DNA from: Desulfobacteraceae bacterium
Lineage (GTDB): Bacteria; Desulfobacterota; Desulfobacteria; Desulfobacterales; UBA11574
Length of the DNA: 14,316 bases
Direction: 5' to 3'
Assembly (NCBI GenBank): GCA_013203195.1
Contig: JABMQM010000209.1
Location: forward strand, 1 to 14,316
This document shows positions 1 to 7,431 of the stretch, piece after piece. The translations under genes were made by a program, and so were the position numbers. Position 1 is the first letter of the stretch, and each line of letters starts with the position of its first letter. The notes beneath the pieces are model-generated. The model made no database searches, was not told where the DNA came from, and saw only the letters and a program-made list of their open reading frames with translations.

Positions 1-1
1 C

Positions 2-112
2 ACATGCCTATCTAAAGATGGTAAAAAGCTTCTGGAGCAATACAAACTTTTAAAGAAAAAATGCACAATTGCGGATGATAAAATATTTATAAGCATTTTC
101 GAAGATAAATAA
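2..112 (+). CDS. 3' end of probable ModE-like winged-helix regulator (partial)
   Basis: The reading frame is open from base 2 to a TAA at 110-112 and gives 36 C-terminal residues; the start lies outside the window. The pattern LSKDGKKLLEQY followed by a helix ending in IFISIFEDK resembles the end of the N-terminal winged-helix domain of ModE-type regulators, where a 'LT..G..LL..Y' strand-helix is followed by an amphipathic helix. Family members that end here lack the molybdate-binding domains and are common in anaerobic proteobacteria. The call rests on one short motif. It could instead be another winged-helix protein. No terminator is evident after the stop, so read-through into the RND gene cannot be excluded. 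Confidence 0.5.
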   Translation, partial: TCLSKDGKKLLEQYKLLKKKCTIADDKIFISIFEDK

Positions 113-146
113 TGATGAATTTGAAAAAAGTTGAATTCATCAAGTA

Positions 147-225
147 TTTAGTGTTTTGTTTAAAATATATGATGATATACCGGCTTACCGGACCACCAAC
201 ACTAAACATCAAATACAAAACACTA
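147..225. repeat. Inverted repeat upstream of RND gene
   Basis: TAGTGTTTTGT at 149-159 is the exact reverse complement of ACAAAACACTA at 215-225. The same left arm can alternatively pair with AACACTAAA at 199-207 through TTTAGTGTT at 147-155. Two mutually exclusive pairings in the leader of the exporter gene could be an RNA switch or two operator half-sites. No T-run follows, so it is not a typical terminator. The function is inferred only. Confidence 0.4.
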
Positions 226-228
226 TCG

Positions 229-244
229 AAAGAAATATTTCTTT
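229..244. promoter_or_regulatory. Perfect 16-bp palindrome, candidate operator
   Basis: AAAGAAATATTTCTTT is fully self-complementary and ends 12 bases before the first possible start codon of the RND gene. A palindrome of this length and position suits a dimeric repressor site. A ModE-like regulator gene ends just upstream, but nothing links that protein to this site. The A+T-rich composition raises the chance of coincidence. Confidence 0.3.
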
Positions 245-255
245 TCTGATTTTAT

Positions 256-2841
256 TTGAGGAGTTACTTAAAACCTTACAAAAACAAGAGGTTGTTCCTG
301 TTGCATCAAATCATCTATCGGTTCCATAAACACATCTTAATTTTTTCTGTTTTGCTGACCCTGGCTGCAATTGTTCTCGTTGCGCGCCTTAAGCTCGATC
401 TTAACCTCATAGCCCTACTCCCTTCAAACAATCCCAGTGTCGATGCTTTTTTTGATGTAGCCGAAACAATCGGGATTCAATCCACCTTGATTGCGCTGGT
501 TGAAATGCCTGCAAAGATTGATCAGCAAGATTCTGAAGCAGTTGTTGAACATTTAGCAAAAAAGTACGCTCAAACTCGACTTATAACTGAAATCGAATAT
601 AAAAGCGAAGCAAAGCCGCTCTCCAATTTATTTTCGATATTAACCCGGTATTTCCCTAATCTGTTAAAAACCGGGGATCTTGACGGATTAATTCAAAAGT
701 TTTCTGATGAGGGGATTCATGCACAGGTCCTTGAGAACAAAAAAATATTAATGACTCCTTTGGGCATCGCAGCCAAGGAGCTGGTCCGCGTTGATCCCCT
801 GGGGCTCAGGGATATACTGGGAACCAACCTGACAATGCCGACCGGGAAACGAACAGTTAAAACTCACAGCGGATATTACCGCACCAAAGGGGGCAACTAT
901 ATTATATTTTTAAAGCCTGAAAAACCCCCTCAAAATGTTGCTTTCAGCAAGAGATTAATGGCCCGGGTAGATGCTCTCGGAAAGCTGGCTTTGACTGAAT
1001 TACCAGAAAAATTTACCGGGTTTTCCAATAAGATCAAAATATTTTATACCGGAGGCTATCCGATTGCCGTAAACGACGAGGCTATTACCAAAAAAGATAT
1101 TAAAGTGACTCTACTGACTTCTTTTTTAGGCGTTATGCTTCTTTTCGGCCTGTCATTCAGAACATGGAGAATTCTTTTTTTTGTCGGTTTGCCGCTGGCT
1201 GTCAGCCTTTTATGGACACTCGGATTGGCAAGCCTTATGTTTCAGCGTCTCAATATCCTGACCTGCATATTCTCATGCGTGCTGATTGGGCTGGGGATCG
1301 ATTTTGCCATCCACATCGTCAACCGTTACTTTGGTGAAAACCAAGTCAACCTGCCTGTGCCCCAGCGCTTGCAGCTCACTTTCAGGAAATCCGGCATGGG
1401 AATCCTTGTCGGCGGAATTACAACAGCGGTTGCTTTTTTTAGTATCGGGCTTTCCGATTTCAAAGGCTTTAGTGAGCTGGGCGTTTTAACCGGTATGGGG
1501 ATCCTGATTTGCCTGCTGGGCATGTTATTTTTACTTCCCGCTCTGCTTGTATATTTTTCAACCGGGAAAAGATCTTCCAAAACGGTTGCAATAGCAGGCT
1601 TTGGTATAAATAGCCTTCTGGACAGAGTCGAAAAATATCCGCGGATCATTCTATTGGCTGCCGCCGTAATCGTTGTCTTGCCAATCATCTCAGGGACCGG
1701 CATTCGTTTTGATGACAACTTGAAAAATTTTCGACCGGTCAACAGTAAGGTTTTGCGCCTGCAGGATAAGGTAACAGATTGGCTTGGAGGTTCAACGGCG
1801 ACAATTCTTTTAGTTGCCGAAGGAGACACAGAGGCAGATGCTATGGAAACCGGTGCATCAATATATTCGTCACTGGATGAGCTGAAAAAATCGGGTATGA
1901 TTGCCGGAATCAGATCAATCAGCAGCTACTTTCCTGCGCCCAGCCGGCAGAAAGCTAATATGGAGTTCATCCGCCGGCATGCTGATATTTTTGATATCAA
2001 ACGAATTAAAAAGACCTTCCATAAGGCCCTTCAAGAAAATGGTTTCGAGATTCTTGATCTATATGATGAGTATTTTGAAAGCCTGGCAAGGGCTCTTTCT
2101 GAAGATAAACTCCTTTTGCCTACAAGTCTACAGGATAAAGAGCTGGAAAAATTTATAAATCTATTTGTTATTAGAAAAGACAACGCGTATAAAACCGTTA
2201 CTTATATCAGCCCTAATAAAGATCTTTGGTCCCGCTCGGAAACTTTTCAATTTAAAGAGATGATCACCCGTACTCTTGAAGAGAAAGGGATCAAGGAAAA
2301 CAGCTATCTTTTGACCGGCCCCAACTTGCTCACCGGAGATTTAAAGGATCTTATCATTAGCAACTTAAAGTCATCCCTGTTGTTTGCAAGCCTCAGTATT
2401 ATTGCGGTTCTAATAATTTATTATCGCAGTCTGAAGTTAGTGCTTCTCGCGATAACACCCCTTTTAATCGGCTTAGCTTCACTGGCCGGTATCATGTCCA
2501 TGTTTGGCTTGGATTTTAATTTTCTCAACCTGATCGTAATTCCTATGATCGTCGGAATCGGTATTGATGACGGAGTTCACTTTACCAACACATTCCGCCA
2601 ATCAGATCATGGCAACATTTCAGAAGGTATGTTTCAAACCGGCCGGGCCGTTGTTTTAACATCTCTGACGACTATTTTGGGGTTCGGGTCAATTATTTTG
2701 TCCCACTATCCGGGGCTTAAAAGCATGGGTTATGTAGCCATCATAGGCATCAGTGCCTGTATGATTGCTTCTATTATCGTGCTTCCTGCTATCTTTGCAG
2801 TTGTCTCGCGCTCAAAGCGCGGGCAAATTGCAATATCCTGA
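256..2841 (+). CDS. RND/MMPL superfamily exporter, HpnN-like
   Basis: This is a proton-driven inner-membrane transporter of the RND superfamily (COG1033/MMPL type), the group that includes HpnN-like hopanoid exporters and lipid exporters of polyene clusters. The 861 residues show the duplicated layout: a membrane helix near 26-44, a periplasmic domain near 45-275, a helix bundle near 281-430, then a second helix near 464-482, a second periplasmic domain and a final bundle near 705-850. The helix-4 proton-relay motif occurs in both halves, GIDFAIH with Asp349 and GIDDGVH with Asp771. The start is uncertain: TTG at 256 has no ribosome-binding site before it, while TTG at 301 has AAGAGG nine bases upstream and still keeps the first helix. 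The cargo is probably a lipid, given nearby acyltransferase and LolA-like genes, but this is inference. Confidence 0.85.
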   Translation: MRSYLKPYKNKRLFLLHQIIYRFHKHILIFSVLLTLAAIVLVARLKLDLNLIALLPSNNPSVDAFFDVAETIGIQSTLIALVEMPAKIDQQDSEAVVEHLAKKYAQTRLITEIEYKSEAKPLSNLFSILTRYFPNLLKTGDLDGLIQKFSDEGIHAQVLENKKILMTPLGIAAKELVRVDPLGLRDILGTNLTMPTGKRTVKTHSGYYRTKGGNYIIFLKPEKPPQNVAFSKRLMARVDALGKLALTELPEKFTGFSNKIKIFYTGGYPIAVNDEAITKKDIKVTLLTSFLGVMLLFGLSFRTWRILFFVGLPLAVSLLWTLGLASLMFQRLNILTCIFSCVLIGLGIDFAIHIVNRYFGENQVNLPVPQRLQLTFRKSGMGILVGGITTAVAFFSIGLSDFKGFSELGVLTGMGILICLLGMLFLLPALLVYFSTGKRSSKTVAIAGFGINSLLDRVEKYPRIILLAAAVIVVLPIISGTGIRFDDNLKNFRPVNSKVLRLQDKVTDWLGGSTATILLVAEGDTEADAMETGASIYSSLDELKKSGMIAGIRSISSYFPAPSRQKANMEFIRRHADIFDIKRIKKTFHKALQENGFEILDLYDEYFESLARALSEDKLLLPTSLQDKELEKFINLFVIRKDNAYKTVTYISPNKDLWSRSETFQFKEMITRTLEEKGIKENSYLLTGPNLLTGDLKDLIISNLKSSLLFASLSIIAVLIIYYRSLKLVLLAITPLLIGLASLAGIMSMFGLDFNFLNLIVIPMIVGIGIDDGVHFTNTFRQSDHGNISEGMFQTGRAVVLTSLTTILGFGSIILSHYPGLKSMGYVAIIGISACMIASIIVLPAIFAVVSRSKRGQIAIS

Positions 2842-2901
2842 TCTGGAATATATGCACAACTATTGTGATTTCGTAACAAGAAATGAATGTTAAGGTAAGC
2901 C

Positions 2902-3036
2902 ATGACAACCTGCCGGAAATGCGGTGAAAAATTTCCCCTTTGCACCATTCGCAATGCTAAACATCCAAGTCCGTTTGGAGACGGGGACTTGTGTGGGGAG
3001 TGCTATCGGCCCCTTAGGGTTTCAATGCTGTTGTAG
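2902..3036 (+). CDS. Small zinc-ribbon protein (44 aa)
   Basis: A 44-codon ORF begins at ATG 2902, with AAGG at 2892-2895 as a ribosome-binding site. The peptide has two CxxC knuckles, Cys4/Cys7 and Cys31/Cys34, plus Cys14, which is the layout of a small zinc ribbon. It lies 60 bases downstream of the RND gene on the same strand, so it may be co-transcribed. Its last 23 bases overlap the 3' end of the convergent methyltransferase gene. I do not recognise the family. The paired cysteines and the ribosome-binding site argue for a real gene, but the length is near chance level. Confidence 0.5.
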   Translation: MTTCRKCGEKFPLCTIRNAKHPSPFGDGDLCGECYRPLRVSMLL

Positions 3037-3856
3037 TTTTACTGACCCCTGGAAGTAAAACCTTCCCGCCCAAAAGGGAAAATAAGAGTTGGGCTAAGTG
3101 CCCAAAGATCCTCGAGGACCAGCGGTTCAGCCGGTCGGAAGGGAGTGTATGGCCTCCAATCAAGGTTTCCACCGACTCAAAGCCGGTCTTAAACAAAATC
3201 CTTTCAATGGTTTTTGGTGAAAAATCGTACAGGTGATAGGGGGTATGGTATAGATCCAGCTTGGAGGACAAAGGGCCCAAAATTCGGACCACCGGTGTAG
3301 TATGCGGCCATCGAAGCAAAACAAGGCCGCCCGGTTTGAGGATACGGTTTATCTTAAGTAATAGCTTCAAAGGGTCAAATACATGCTCGATGACATATAA
3401 AAGCGTCACAACATCAAAAGTGTTTTCAGGAAGCTCCAGCGTTTCCAGCGGATGGGAATAGACCTGGAAATTCCATTTGCTGCGAGTGTAATCTCGGCCC
3501 GTTTTGGAAACTTCAAGGCCTTTAACATCCCATCCGCGGGACTGCATTTCATTTAACAAAAATCCATATCCGCAACCGACATCCAGCATTTTTTTGCCAC
3601 CGGTTCTTGACCGCGAAACGATCATATCGGCAGAGTTAGCTACCACCGGTTGTATCATTGCTTCCCATTTGCTGATGTCCGCAGGCCGATCAGGCAAATA
3701 ATCCCGGTAATATTCCATTAACATTTGGACCGTGGGCCGGGGATGAATAGATACCAGCTGGCAGTTGCGGCAGCAAAGGTATTGCCACTGATCTTTTCGA
3801 TGGACAGGACGAAATTCCAAAGTATTACAAAGGATACAGGGATTCGGTTTTCCCAT
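3014..3856 (-). CDS. Class I SAM-dependent methyltransferase with N-terminal zinc ribbon
   Basis: This is a cytoplasmic S-adenosylmethionine methyltransferase of 280 residues. Residues 1-45 carry a zinc-binding knuckle (Cys7, Cys10, Cys29, Cys32), an N-terminal extension often seen in methyltransferases of surface-polysaccharide and secondary-metabolite loci. Motif I, LDVGCGYG, is at 91-98; an acidic residue of motif II follows in GLEVS; the EHVFDP segment and the LKPGG strand-turn complete a Rossmann methyltransferase core. The C-terminal 60 residues are hydrophobic and may touch the membrane. The ATG is three bases after the stop of the preceding lipoprotein gene, so it is the last gene of a tight three-gene operon. 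The substrate is unknown; an O-methylation of a lipid or sugar product is possible. Its 3' end overlaps the convergent zinc-ribbon ORF. Confidence 0.85.
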   Translation of the reverse strand: MGKPNPCILCNTLEFRPVHRKDQWQYLCCRNCQLVSIHPRPTVQMLMEYYRDYLPDRPADISKWEAMIQPVVANSADMIVSRSRTGGKKMLDVGCGYGFLLNEMQSRGWDVKGLEVSKTGRDYTRSKWNFQVYSHPLETLELPENTFDVVTLLYVIEHVFDPLKLLLKINRILKPGGLVLLRWPHTTPVVRILGPLSSKLDLYHTPYHLYDFSPKTIERILFKTGFESVETLIGGHTLPSDRLNRWSSRIFGHLAQLLFSLLGGKVLLPGVSKTTTALKP

Positions 3857-3859
3857 AAT

Positions 3860-4432
3860 TTATTCTGTTTCCGCCATGCGTTTGAGATTATCAAGCGAAG
3901 CTTCCACCATCAGGTCGTGTTTGTATCTGACTTTCACACTCCATATCAGTTTTTTGATAAAACCCTGGGGCCCGATAATAATGGTATGCGTTGCCCTGGT
4001 AAATCCATTCTCGGGTTTAAGCTCCCAGATTTCATTTCCCCCGACAAAAAAACCGTCCAGGAATTGGAGTTGTATGTTTTCGTTCGGAATCAATGCCACC
4101 ACCTGTGAACGCCATTTTAGTTTAAATATGTGATCGACAACTGTATTAACGTTAGTCCCTACCTGGTAAGGCAGCGGGGGTTCATATGTAACAATAGTGC
4201 CCTGGGGGCATATGGTTTTGAATGTATCCTCGTGGGTCAGCATCCGGAATATCCGGCTTCTTTCGGCCCGGATCAAACGGGTGTGCTGGTTGATCTCTCC
4301 TGCATATTGTAAGTATTTATCTGAAGTGACTATGTATTGGGTGGAGCAGCCCATTAAAAAGAAAAAAGAAAGTGCGCAAGATATTAATCTTACCCTCTGC
4401 GTGCAATAAAGCCTTTGAGTTGTTACTTTCAT
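3860..4432 (-). CDS. SRPBCC/START-like lipoprotein
   Basis: The 190-residue protein starts with a basic region and a hydrophobic segment ending in the lipobox L26-M-G-C29, so it should be lipid-anchored in the periplasm. After the anchor, from about residue 48, the pattern 'IRAERSRIFRMLTHEDTF' followed by alternating beta-strands and a long C-terminal helix (about 160-190) resembles the SRPBCC (polyketide cyclase/START-like) ligand-binding fold, which holds hydrophobic ligands in a deep pocket. Such domains are usually cytoplasmic, so a lipoprotein version is unusual. The start codon overlaps the upstream stop in an ATGA, and GAGGAG sits immediately before it, giving translational coupling. 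A role in binding a lipid or polyketide-like product in the periplasm is inferred. The fold assignment is by pattern and moderately sure. Confidence 0.65.
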   Translation of the reverse strand: MKVTTQRLYCTQRVRLISCALSFFFLMGCSTQYIVTSDKYLQYAGEINQHTRLIRAERSRIFRMLTHEDTFKTICPQGTIVTYEPPLPYQVGTNVNTVVDHIFKLKWRSQVVALIPNENIQLQFLDGFFVGGNEIWELKPENGFTRATHTIIIGPQGFIKKLIWSVKVRYKHDLMVEASLDNLKRMAETE

Positions 4433-6327
4433 TGCTCCTCTAACAGCCGGTTAATTCCATCAACGGGTCTATCGATTTTGATACCCGCCAAATGGGCGAC
4501 CATGGGAACCAGATCCACGGTATCGATTTGCCGGACAATTGTTTGCGGTGCATCTGAAAACCTGTGAATCGCCGGGCCTGAAACCATGAATGAAACATAG
4601 GCGCTGTCCGGATAAATACTTCCATGGTGAGTGTATTTACCTCTATCAGGTGTGAAGAAATAGCCCGGCTGATTGATCAGGATAATATCCGGTATGTTTT
4701 GGCGCACAAAATCGCGCCGATACATATAAGCGGCTTTAAGATTATTTCCCACCAAAGCATCTAATTGCGATAACGGATCTAAAGCTTCCAAAAAATCATG
4801 ATTTTGGCGGTCTGACTGGCGATAATAGCTTAGATTAAAAAGCCAGAAAGGATCCATCTCACCTGACTTGCCGGTTGTGGGAGGAAACCCATCTCTTTCA
4901 CCGGGGTATTGAGCCACAAGCAGGGCATTTAAATGCTCGTTCATGGGCCTGGTATCAATCAAGGCATCTACAACCGGTTTTACATCTTCAAGCAAGCGGG
5001 GGGGAGTCATCCAGCCGGAATTTGATCGGTTTTTTACATATAGTGTTTTGGTGCCGGCACCCGGCATAACAACAATTTCAGCTTGATCCATAGAGTAATG
5101 CCGCCCCATGACTTTAAAATAATTCGAAATACTTTTTTCGAAATTCTTTTCATCAATATGTTTTCTGATGCGGGACTGTCCATGGTCAGAGGCAAAGAAA
5201 AAAATCGTATTATCGTATAATTGATGTTTTGTTAAAAAGGTCTTGATTTTTCCTAACTCAGGGTCAAGGCTTTTTTGCAGATACCACTTTTGGATCTCAG
5301 ATAGGGACCAATTCTCTTGCAGCATAAACCGCCGGGGATAATGTGTAAAAATGTCCATACCGACAAAATGAACAACCGTTAGGTCAGGAATATCCCCGCT
5401 TGTTCGCAGTTTACCTTCCAATCCATCGGTCAAAGAGTACATATGACCTTTTAAAAGACCGACAGTCGTACCTCTGTCAAGATGAGCACCATCCGGAATC
5501 GCGTTGAAGTCTTGCAGGAGATTAAGGCAAAAGGCCTGGCCCCAGAGATGAACACTTTGTTGAATCCAGTCCCGGCTGTCAACCCCTTTGGCTACCTGGG
5601 TCGCCACAGCCATTGTTGTTATTTCGGCCCTGCGGGCATAATCGAAAATAGTATCGGTTTTGGTTTCATGTAGAATATCGGTAATTTGGCGTTGAGTAAT
5701 TGAATTCAGTGTCTTGATCTTTTGATCCTTTCTGTCGAACCATATCGTTGACGGAACACCGTGCTTGTCAGGATACACGCCGGTCAAAAGGGTGGTGTTC
5801 GATGGCTTTGACGACGAAGGTATGGATACGAGGACATTCTCAAAATATATATAGGGATAATCGTTTCGACGCCCTTTGATGATTTCTTTGAAATTTGGCA
5901 GAGAATCAAGCGATTCCATTAAGGTTTTACGCTGCAAAGCATCCAGAATAATAACAAATATCTTGGGCTTTGGATGTGGATTTGACCCGGTAGCCGTTTT
6001 CTGGTTCGTAAGGTGGGCACACCCGGTTAATGCAACCAAAACAGCTAAACAAAGATAAATGCCCCTAAAACTGTTTTGAACTGCACAGCGAGTGCATTTC
6101 CCGCAGCTTGACTTCGACGAGCTCAGTCGAATCGCTGCGGGGTTAGCGAGCGAATCAAAAAACAGACAGAATTCCTTACAGTCTAAGATTCCCTGCAAGA
6201 AGCTTGATGGAGCGTAGCGGAAATCCCTCTCAGCGGGGCTGCAGGGAGCTTTAAAAAAAAACGTGCGCAATATTTGATGTTTAATTTTAATCAGCAAGCA
6301 GGGTATTTGGTACATTGGATTTGACAT
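4429..6327 (-). CDS. Alkaline phosphatase superfamily phosphodiesterase, lipoprotein
   Basis: The protein belongs to the type I phosphodiesterase/nucleotide pyrophosphatase family. Metal ligands and nucleophile are visible: Asp129 in ILDA, a Ser173 aligned with the catalytic Thr before NTTLLTG and YPDKHG, Asp325 and His329 in GMDIFTH, the SDHG signature at 380-383, and a late THHG histidine. A lipoprotein signal peptide, YLCLAVLVALTGC, ends at Cys103, about 80 residues later than expected. Residues about 25-85 are encoded by a palindromic repeat-like element (6080-6260), and no ATG or GTG lies between codon 5 and the signal peptide. The N-terminus therefore looks altered by insertion, and the true start is unknown (ATG 6327, ATG 6315 or an internal TTG). 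It overlaps the next gene by four bases. It could hydrolyse a phosphodiester or phospholipid headgroup in the periplasm. Confidence 0.8.
   Translation of the reverse strand: MSNPMYQIPCLLIKIKHQILRTFFFKAPCSPAERDFRYAPSSFLQGILDCKEFCLFFDSLANPAAIRLSSSKSSCGKCTRCAVQNSFRGIYLCLAVLVALTGCAHLTNQKTATGSNPHPKPKIFVIILDALQRKTLMESLDSLPNFKEIIKGRRNDYPYIYFENVLVSIPSSSKPSNTTLLTGVYPDKHGVPSTIWFDRKDQKIKTLNSITQRQITDILHETKTDTIFDYARRAEITTMAVATQVAKGVDSRDWIQQSVHLWGQAFCLNLLQDFNAIPDGAHLDRGTTVGLLKGHMYSLTDGLEGKLRTSGDIPDLTVVHFVGMDIFTHYPRRFMLQENWSLSEIQKWYLQKSLDPELGKIKTFLTKHQLYDNTIFFFASDHGQSRIRKHIDEKNFEKSISNYFKVMGRHYSMDQAEIVVMPGAGTKTLYVKNRSNSGWMTPPRLLEDVKPVVDALIDTRPMNEHLNALLVAQYPGERDGFPPTTGKSGEMDPFWLFNLSYYRQSDRQNHDFLEALDPLSQLDALVGNNLKAAYMYRRDFVRQNIPDIILINQPGYFFTPDRGKYTHHGSIYPDSAYVSFMVSGPAIHRFSDAPQTIVRQIDTVDLVPMVAHLAGIKIDRPVDGINRLLEEQ
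6080..6260. repeat. Palindromic repeat-like element inside 5' end of phosphodiesterase ORF
   Basis: This stretch has two strong dyads. The first nests CCCGCAGC (6100-6107) with GCTGCGGG (6134-6141) outside and TTCGAC (6113-6118) with GTCGAA (6126-6131) inside. The second pairs TCCCTGCA (6190-6197) with TGCAGGGA (6240-6247). It encodes only low-complexity, family-unlike residues ahead of the lipoprotein signal peptide. The architecture resembles dispersed intergenic repeats (REP/MITE-like), but only one copy is visible here, so the repeat status is inferred. Confidence 0.55.
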
Positions 6328-6444
6328 TTGACTTTATTATCTAATTGGCTGTAAATTGCTTCAGTAAAGAATCCGGGCTCAGAGGACTCGGCTTTGGTTG
6401 ACCCCTGGAAGGGGTTGCTTGCATGCAAGTTAAAAAAGGTTGTG

Positions 6445-6517
6445 CCGGTTAGCCCGTTATGCCCGTTAACCCGCAATTTAATGCTGGACAACGGGCTAAC
6501 CGGTTAACCGGCTAACC
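6445..6517. repeat. Inverted repeat with short direct repeats
   Basis: CCGGTTAGCCCGT at 6445-6457 is the exact reverse complement of ACGGGCTAACCGG at 6491-6503, a 13-bp stem with a 33-base loop. The right arm runs on into near-identical 8-mers (GGCTAACC, GGTTAACC, GGCTAACC) up to 6516. The pattern suggests a slippage-prone or dispersed intergenic repeat. It has no T-run and so is not a standard terminator. Confidence 0.65.
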
Positions 6518-6569
6518 AGACATAGGCACTTTTAAGATCTTCGGTACCGATAAGATTGAAACTGTTAAC

Positions 6570-6578
6570 TTATCCACA
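6570..6578 (+). promoter_or_regulatory. Consensus DnaA-box sequence
   Basis: TTATCCACA matches the strong E. coli-type DnaA box exactly and lies about 10 bases upstream of the candidate -35 of the acyl-lipid operon. A single box does not make an origin, and one chance match per roughly nine windows of this size is expected. DnaA control of the operon is speculative. Confidence 0.3.
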
Positions 6579-6579
6579 A

Positions 6580-6609
6580 TAGACATTCGCTGTAAAGATT
6601 TATTATAGA
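6580..6609 (+). promoter_or_regulatory. Possible sigma70-type promoter for the acyl-lipid operon
   Basis: TAGACA at 6580-6585 and TATAGA at 6604-6609, spaced by 18 bases, give a moderate match to TTGACA/TATAAT. An alternative -10, TATTAT at 6601-6606, would have a 15-base spacer. Transcription would begin just ahead of the AAGGAG site at 6630-6635, giving a very short leader. Confidence 0.35.
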
Positions 6610-6643
6610 ATATAGCAGACACAGGATATAAGGAGTTGGCATT

Positions 6644-7393
6644 TTGAAGATTTTTTTTGATTGGATCTTATATCCTTTGAGACGCCCTTTTTTCATTATC
6701 TTCCTGATACTTAATACAATTGTGGCATGTCTGGCCGCTATAATCTTCTCTCAATTCGAGCGCAAAGGAAATTTAGCTCACCATGTCGGCAAGTGCTGGT
6801 CTCTGCTCAATATTTTTATCTCCGGTACACGCTTAACGATAAAAGGTAAGGAAAAAATTGACGAAAACCTTACCTACATTGTCATGTCAAATCATCAGAG
6901 CCTGTTCGATGTTTGGGCCCTGTTCGGCAAAATTCCCCTTCAGTTCCGCTGGATAGTCAAAGCGGAGATTAGGAAAATGCCAATCTTGGGTTATGCCATT
7001 GAAAGAGCTGGACATGTATATATTGATAGAAAAAACCGGGAGGAAGCATCTATCAGCCTCGAAACAGCTTCCGGAAAGATTAAAAAGGGAACCTCTGTAA
7101 TTATTTTCCCTGAGGGAACAAGAAGCGAAGACGGGCATCTGCTGAAATTCCGGATGGGTGGGGCTATTATTGCCCTCAAGTCGGGGGTTCCCATTTTGCC
7201 GGTTACCATAAACGGAAGCCGGTTTGTACTCCCTAAAAACACCTTAGCGCTGATGCCCGGCAAGATTAATATCGTTGTCGGCGATGTGATTGACCCCAGC
7301 GGATATGATGAAAACAATCAAGATGAATTAATGGAAAAAATAAAAGCGGCTATCGAAAAAAATCTTGATTTAGAGTATGGTAAATTAACTTAA
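6644..7393 (+). CDS. PlsC-type 1-acyl-glycerol-3-phosphate acyltransferase
   Basis: This is an inner-membrane acyltransferase of the PlsC/AGPAT family, 249 residues, the usual length. A hydrophobic N-terminal segment (about 14-36) anchors it. The HX4D catalytic motif is NHQSLFD with His84 and Asp89; the acceptor-binding FPEGTR motif is at 155-160; and the PVLPV-like segment 'PILPVTINGS' is near 183-192. The start is TTG at 6644, supported by AAGGAG at 6630-6635 with an eight-base spacer. It is the first gene of a six-gene operon, followed after 38 bases by a second, unrelated acyltransferase. It may make phosphatidic acid, but location beside an LpxL-type enzyme and acyl-ACP enzymes suggests a dedicated acceptor. 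The exact substrate cannot be read from sequence. Confidence 0.9.
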   Translation: MKIFFDWILYPLRRPFFIIFLILNTIVACLAAIIFSQFERKGNLAHHVGKCWSLLNIFISGTRLTIKGKEKIDENLTYIVMSNHQSLFDVWALFGKIPLQFRWIVKAEIRKMPILGYAIERAGHVYIDRKNREEASISLETASGKIKKGTSVIIFPEGTRSEDGHLLKFRMGGAIIALKSGVPILPVTINGSRFVLPKNTLALMPGKINIVVGDVIDPSGYDENNQDELMEKIKAAIEKNLDLEYGKLT

Positions 7394-7394
7394 T

Positions 7395-7417
7395 ATAAAA
7401 TCGAGCAGCGATTTTAT
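7395..7417 (+). other. Stem-loop between the two acyltransferase genes
   Basis: ATAAAATCG (7395-7403) and CGATTTTAT (7409-7417) form a perfect 9-bp stem with a five-base AGCAG loop, starting two bases after the first acyltransferase stop and ending 14 bases before the next ATG. It is A+T-rich and lacks a T-run, so it is more likely an mRNA processing or stability element than a terminator. Confidence 0.45.
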
Positions 7418-7431
7418 TATGGAATAGAAAA

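Larger units (their letters stand above)
6328..6643. other. Divergent intergenic region between the two operons
   Basis: This 316-base stretch separates the minus-strand phosphodiesterase operon from the plus-strand acyl-lipid operon. No convincing gene is present; a minus-strand ORF across 6291-6491 has no family-like features. It holds a short hairpin (ACCCC 6401-6405 with GGGGT 6411-6415), the 12-bp palindrome CTTGCATGCAAG at 6418-6429, an inverted and direct repeat block at 6445-6517, the 10-bp palindrome TCGGTACCGA at 6541-6550, a DnaA-box sequence and a possible promoter for the acyltransferase operon. A minus-strand promoter was not clear, although a GATAAT-like hexamer lies near 6338-6343. 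Confidence 0.7.

Noticed and set aside
2807..2821. CGCGCT/AGCGCG hairpin as a terminator of the RND gene
   Set aside because: It lies inside the coding sequence, the loop is three bases and no T-run follows.
3044..6411. Shared 12-mer GACCCCTGGAAG at 3044-3055 and 6400-6411
   Set aside because: One copy is coding sequence of the methyltransferase and there is no wider similarity, so chance is likely.
6291..6491. Minus-strand ORF of 66 codons in the divergent intergenic region
   Set aside because: It crosses repeat sequence, overlaps the phosphodiesterase start and has no family-like features.
6541..6609. Replication origin
   Set aside because: Only one DnaA-box match and no dnaA, dnaN or cluster of boxes; insufficient for an origin.
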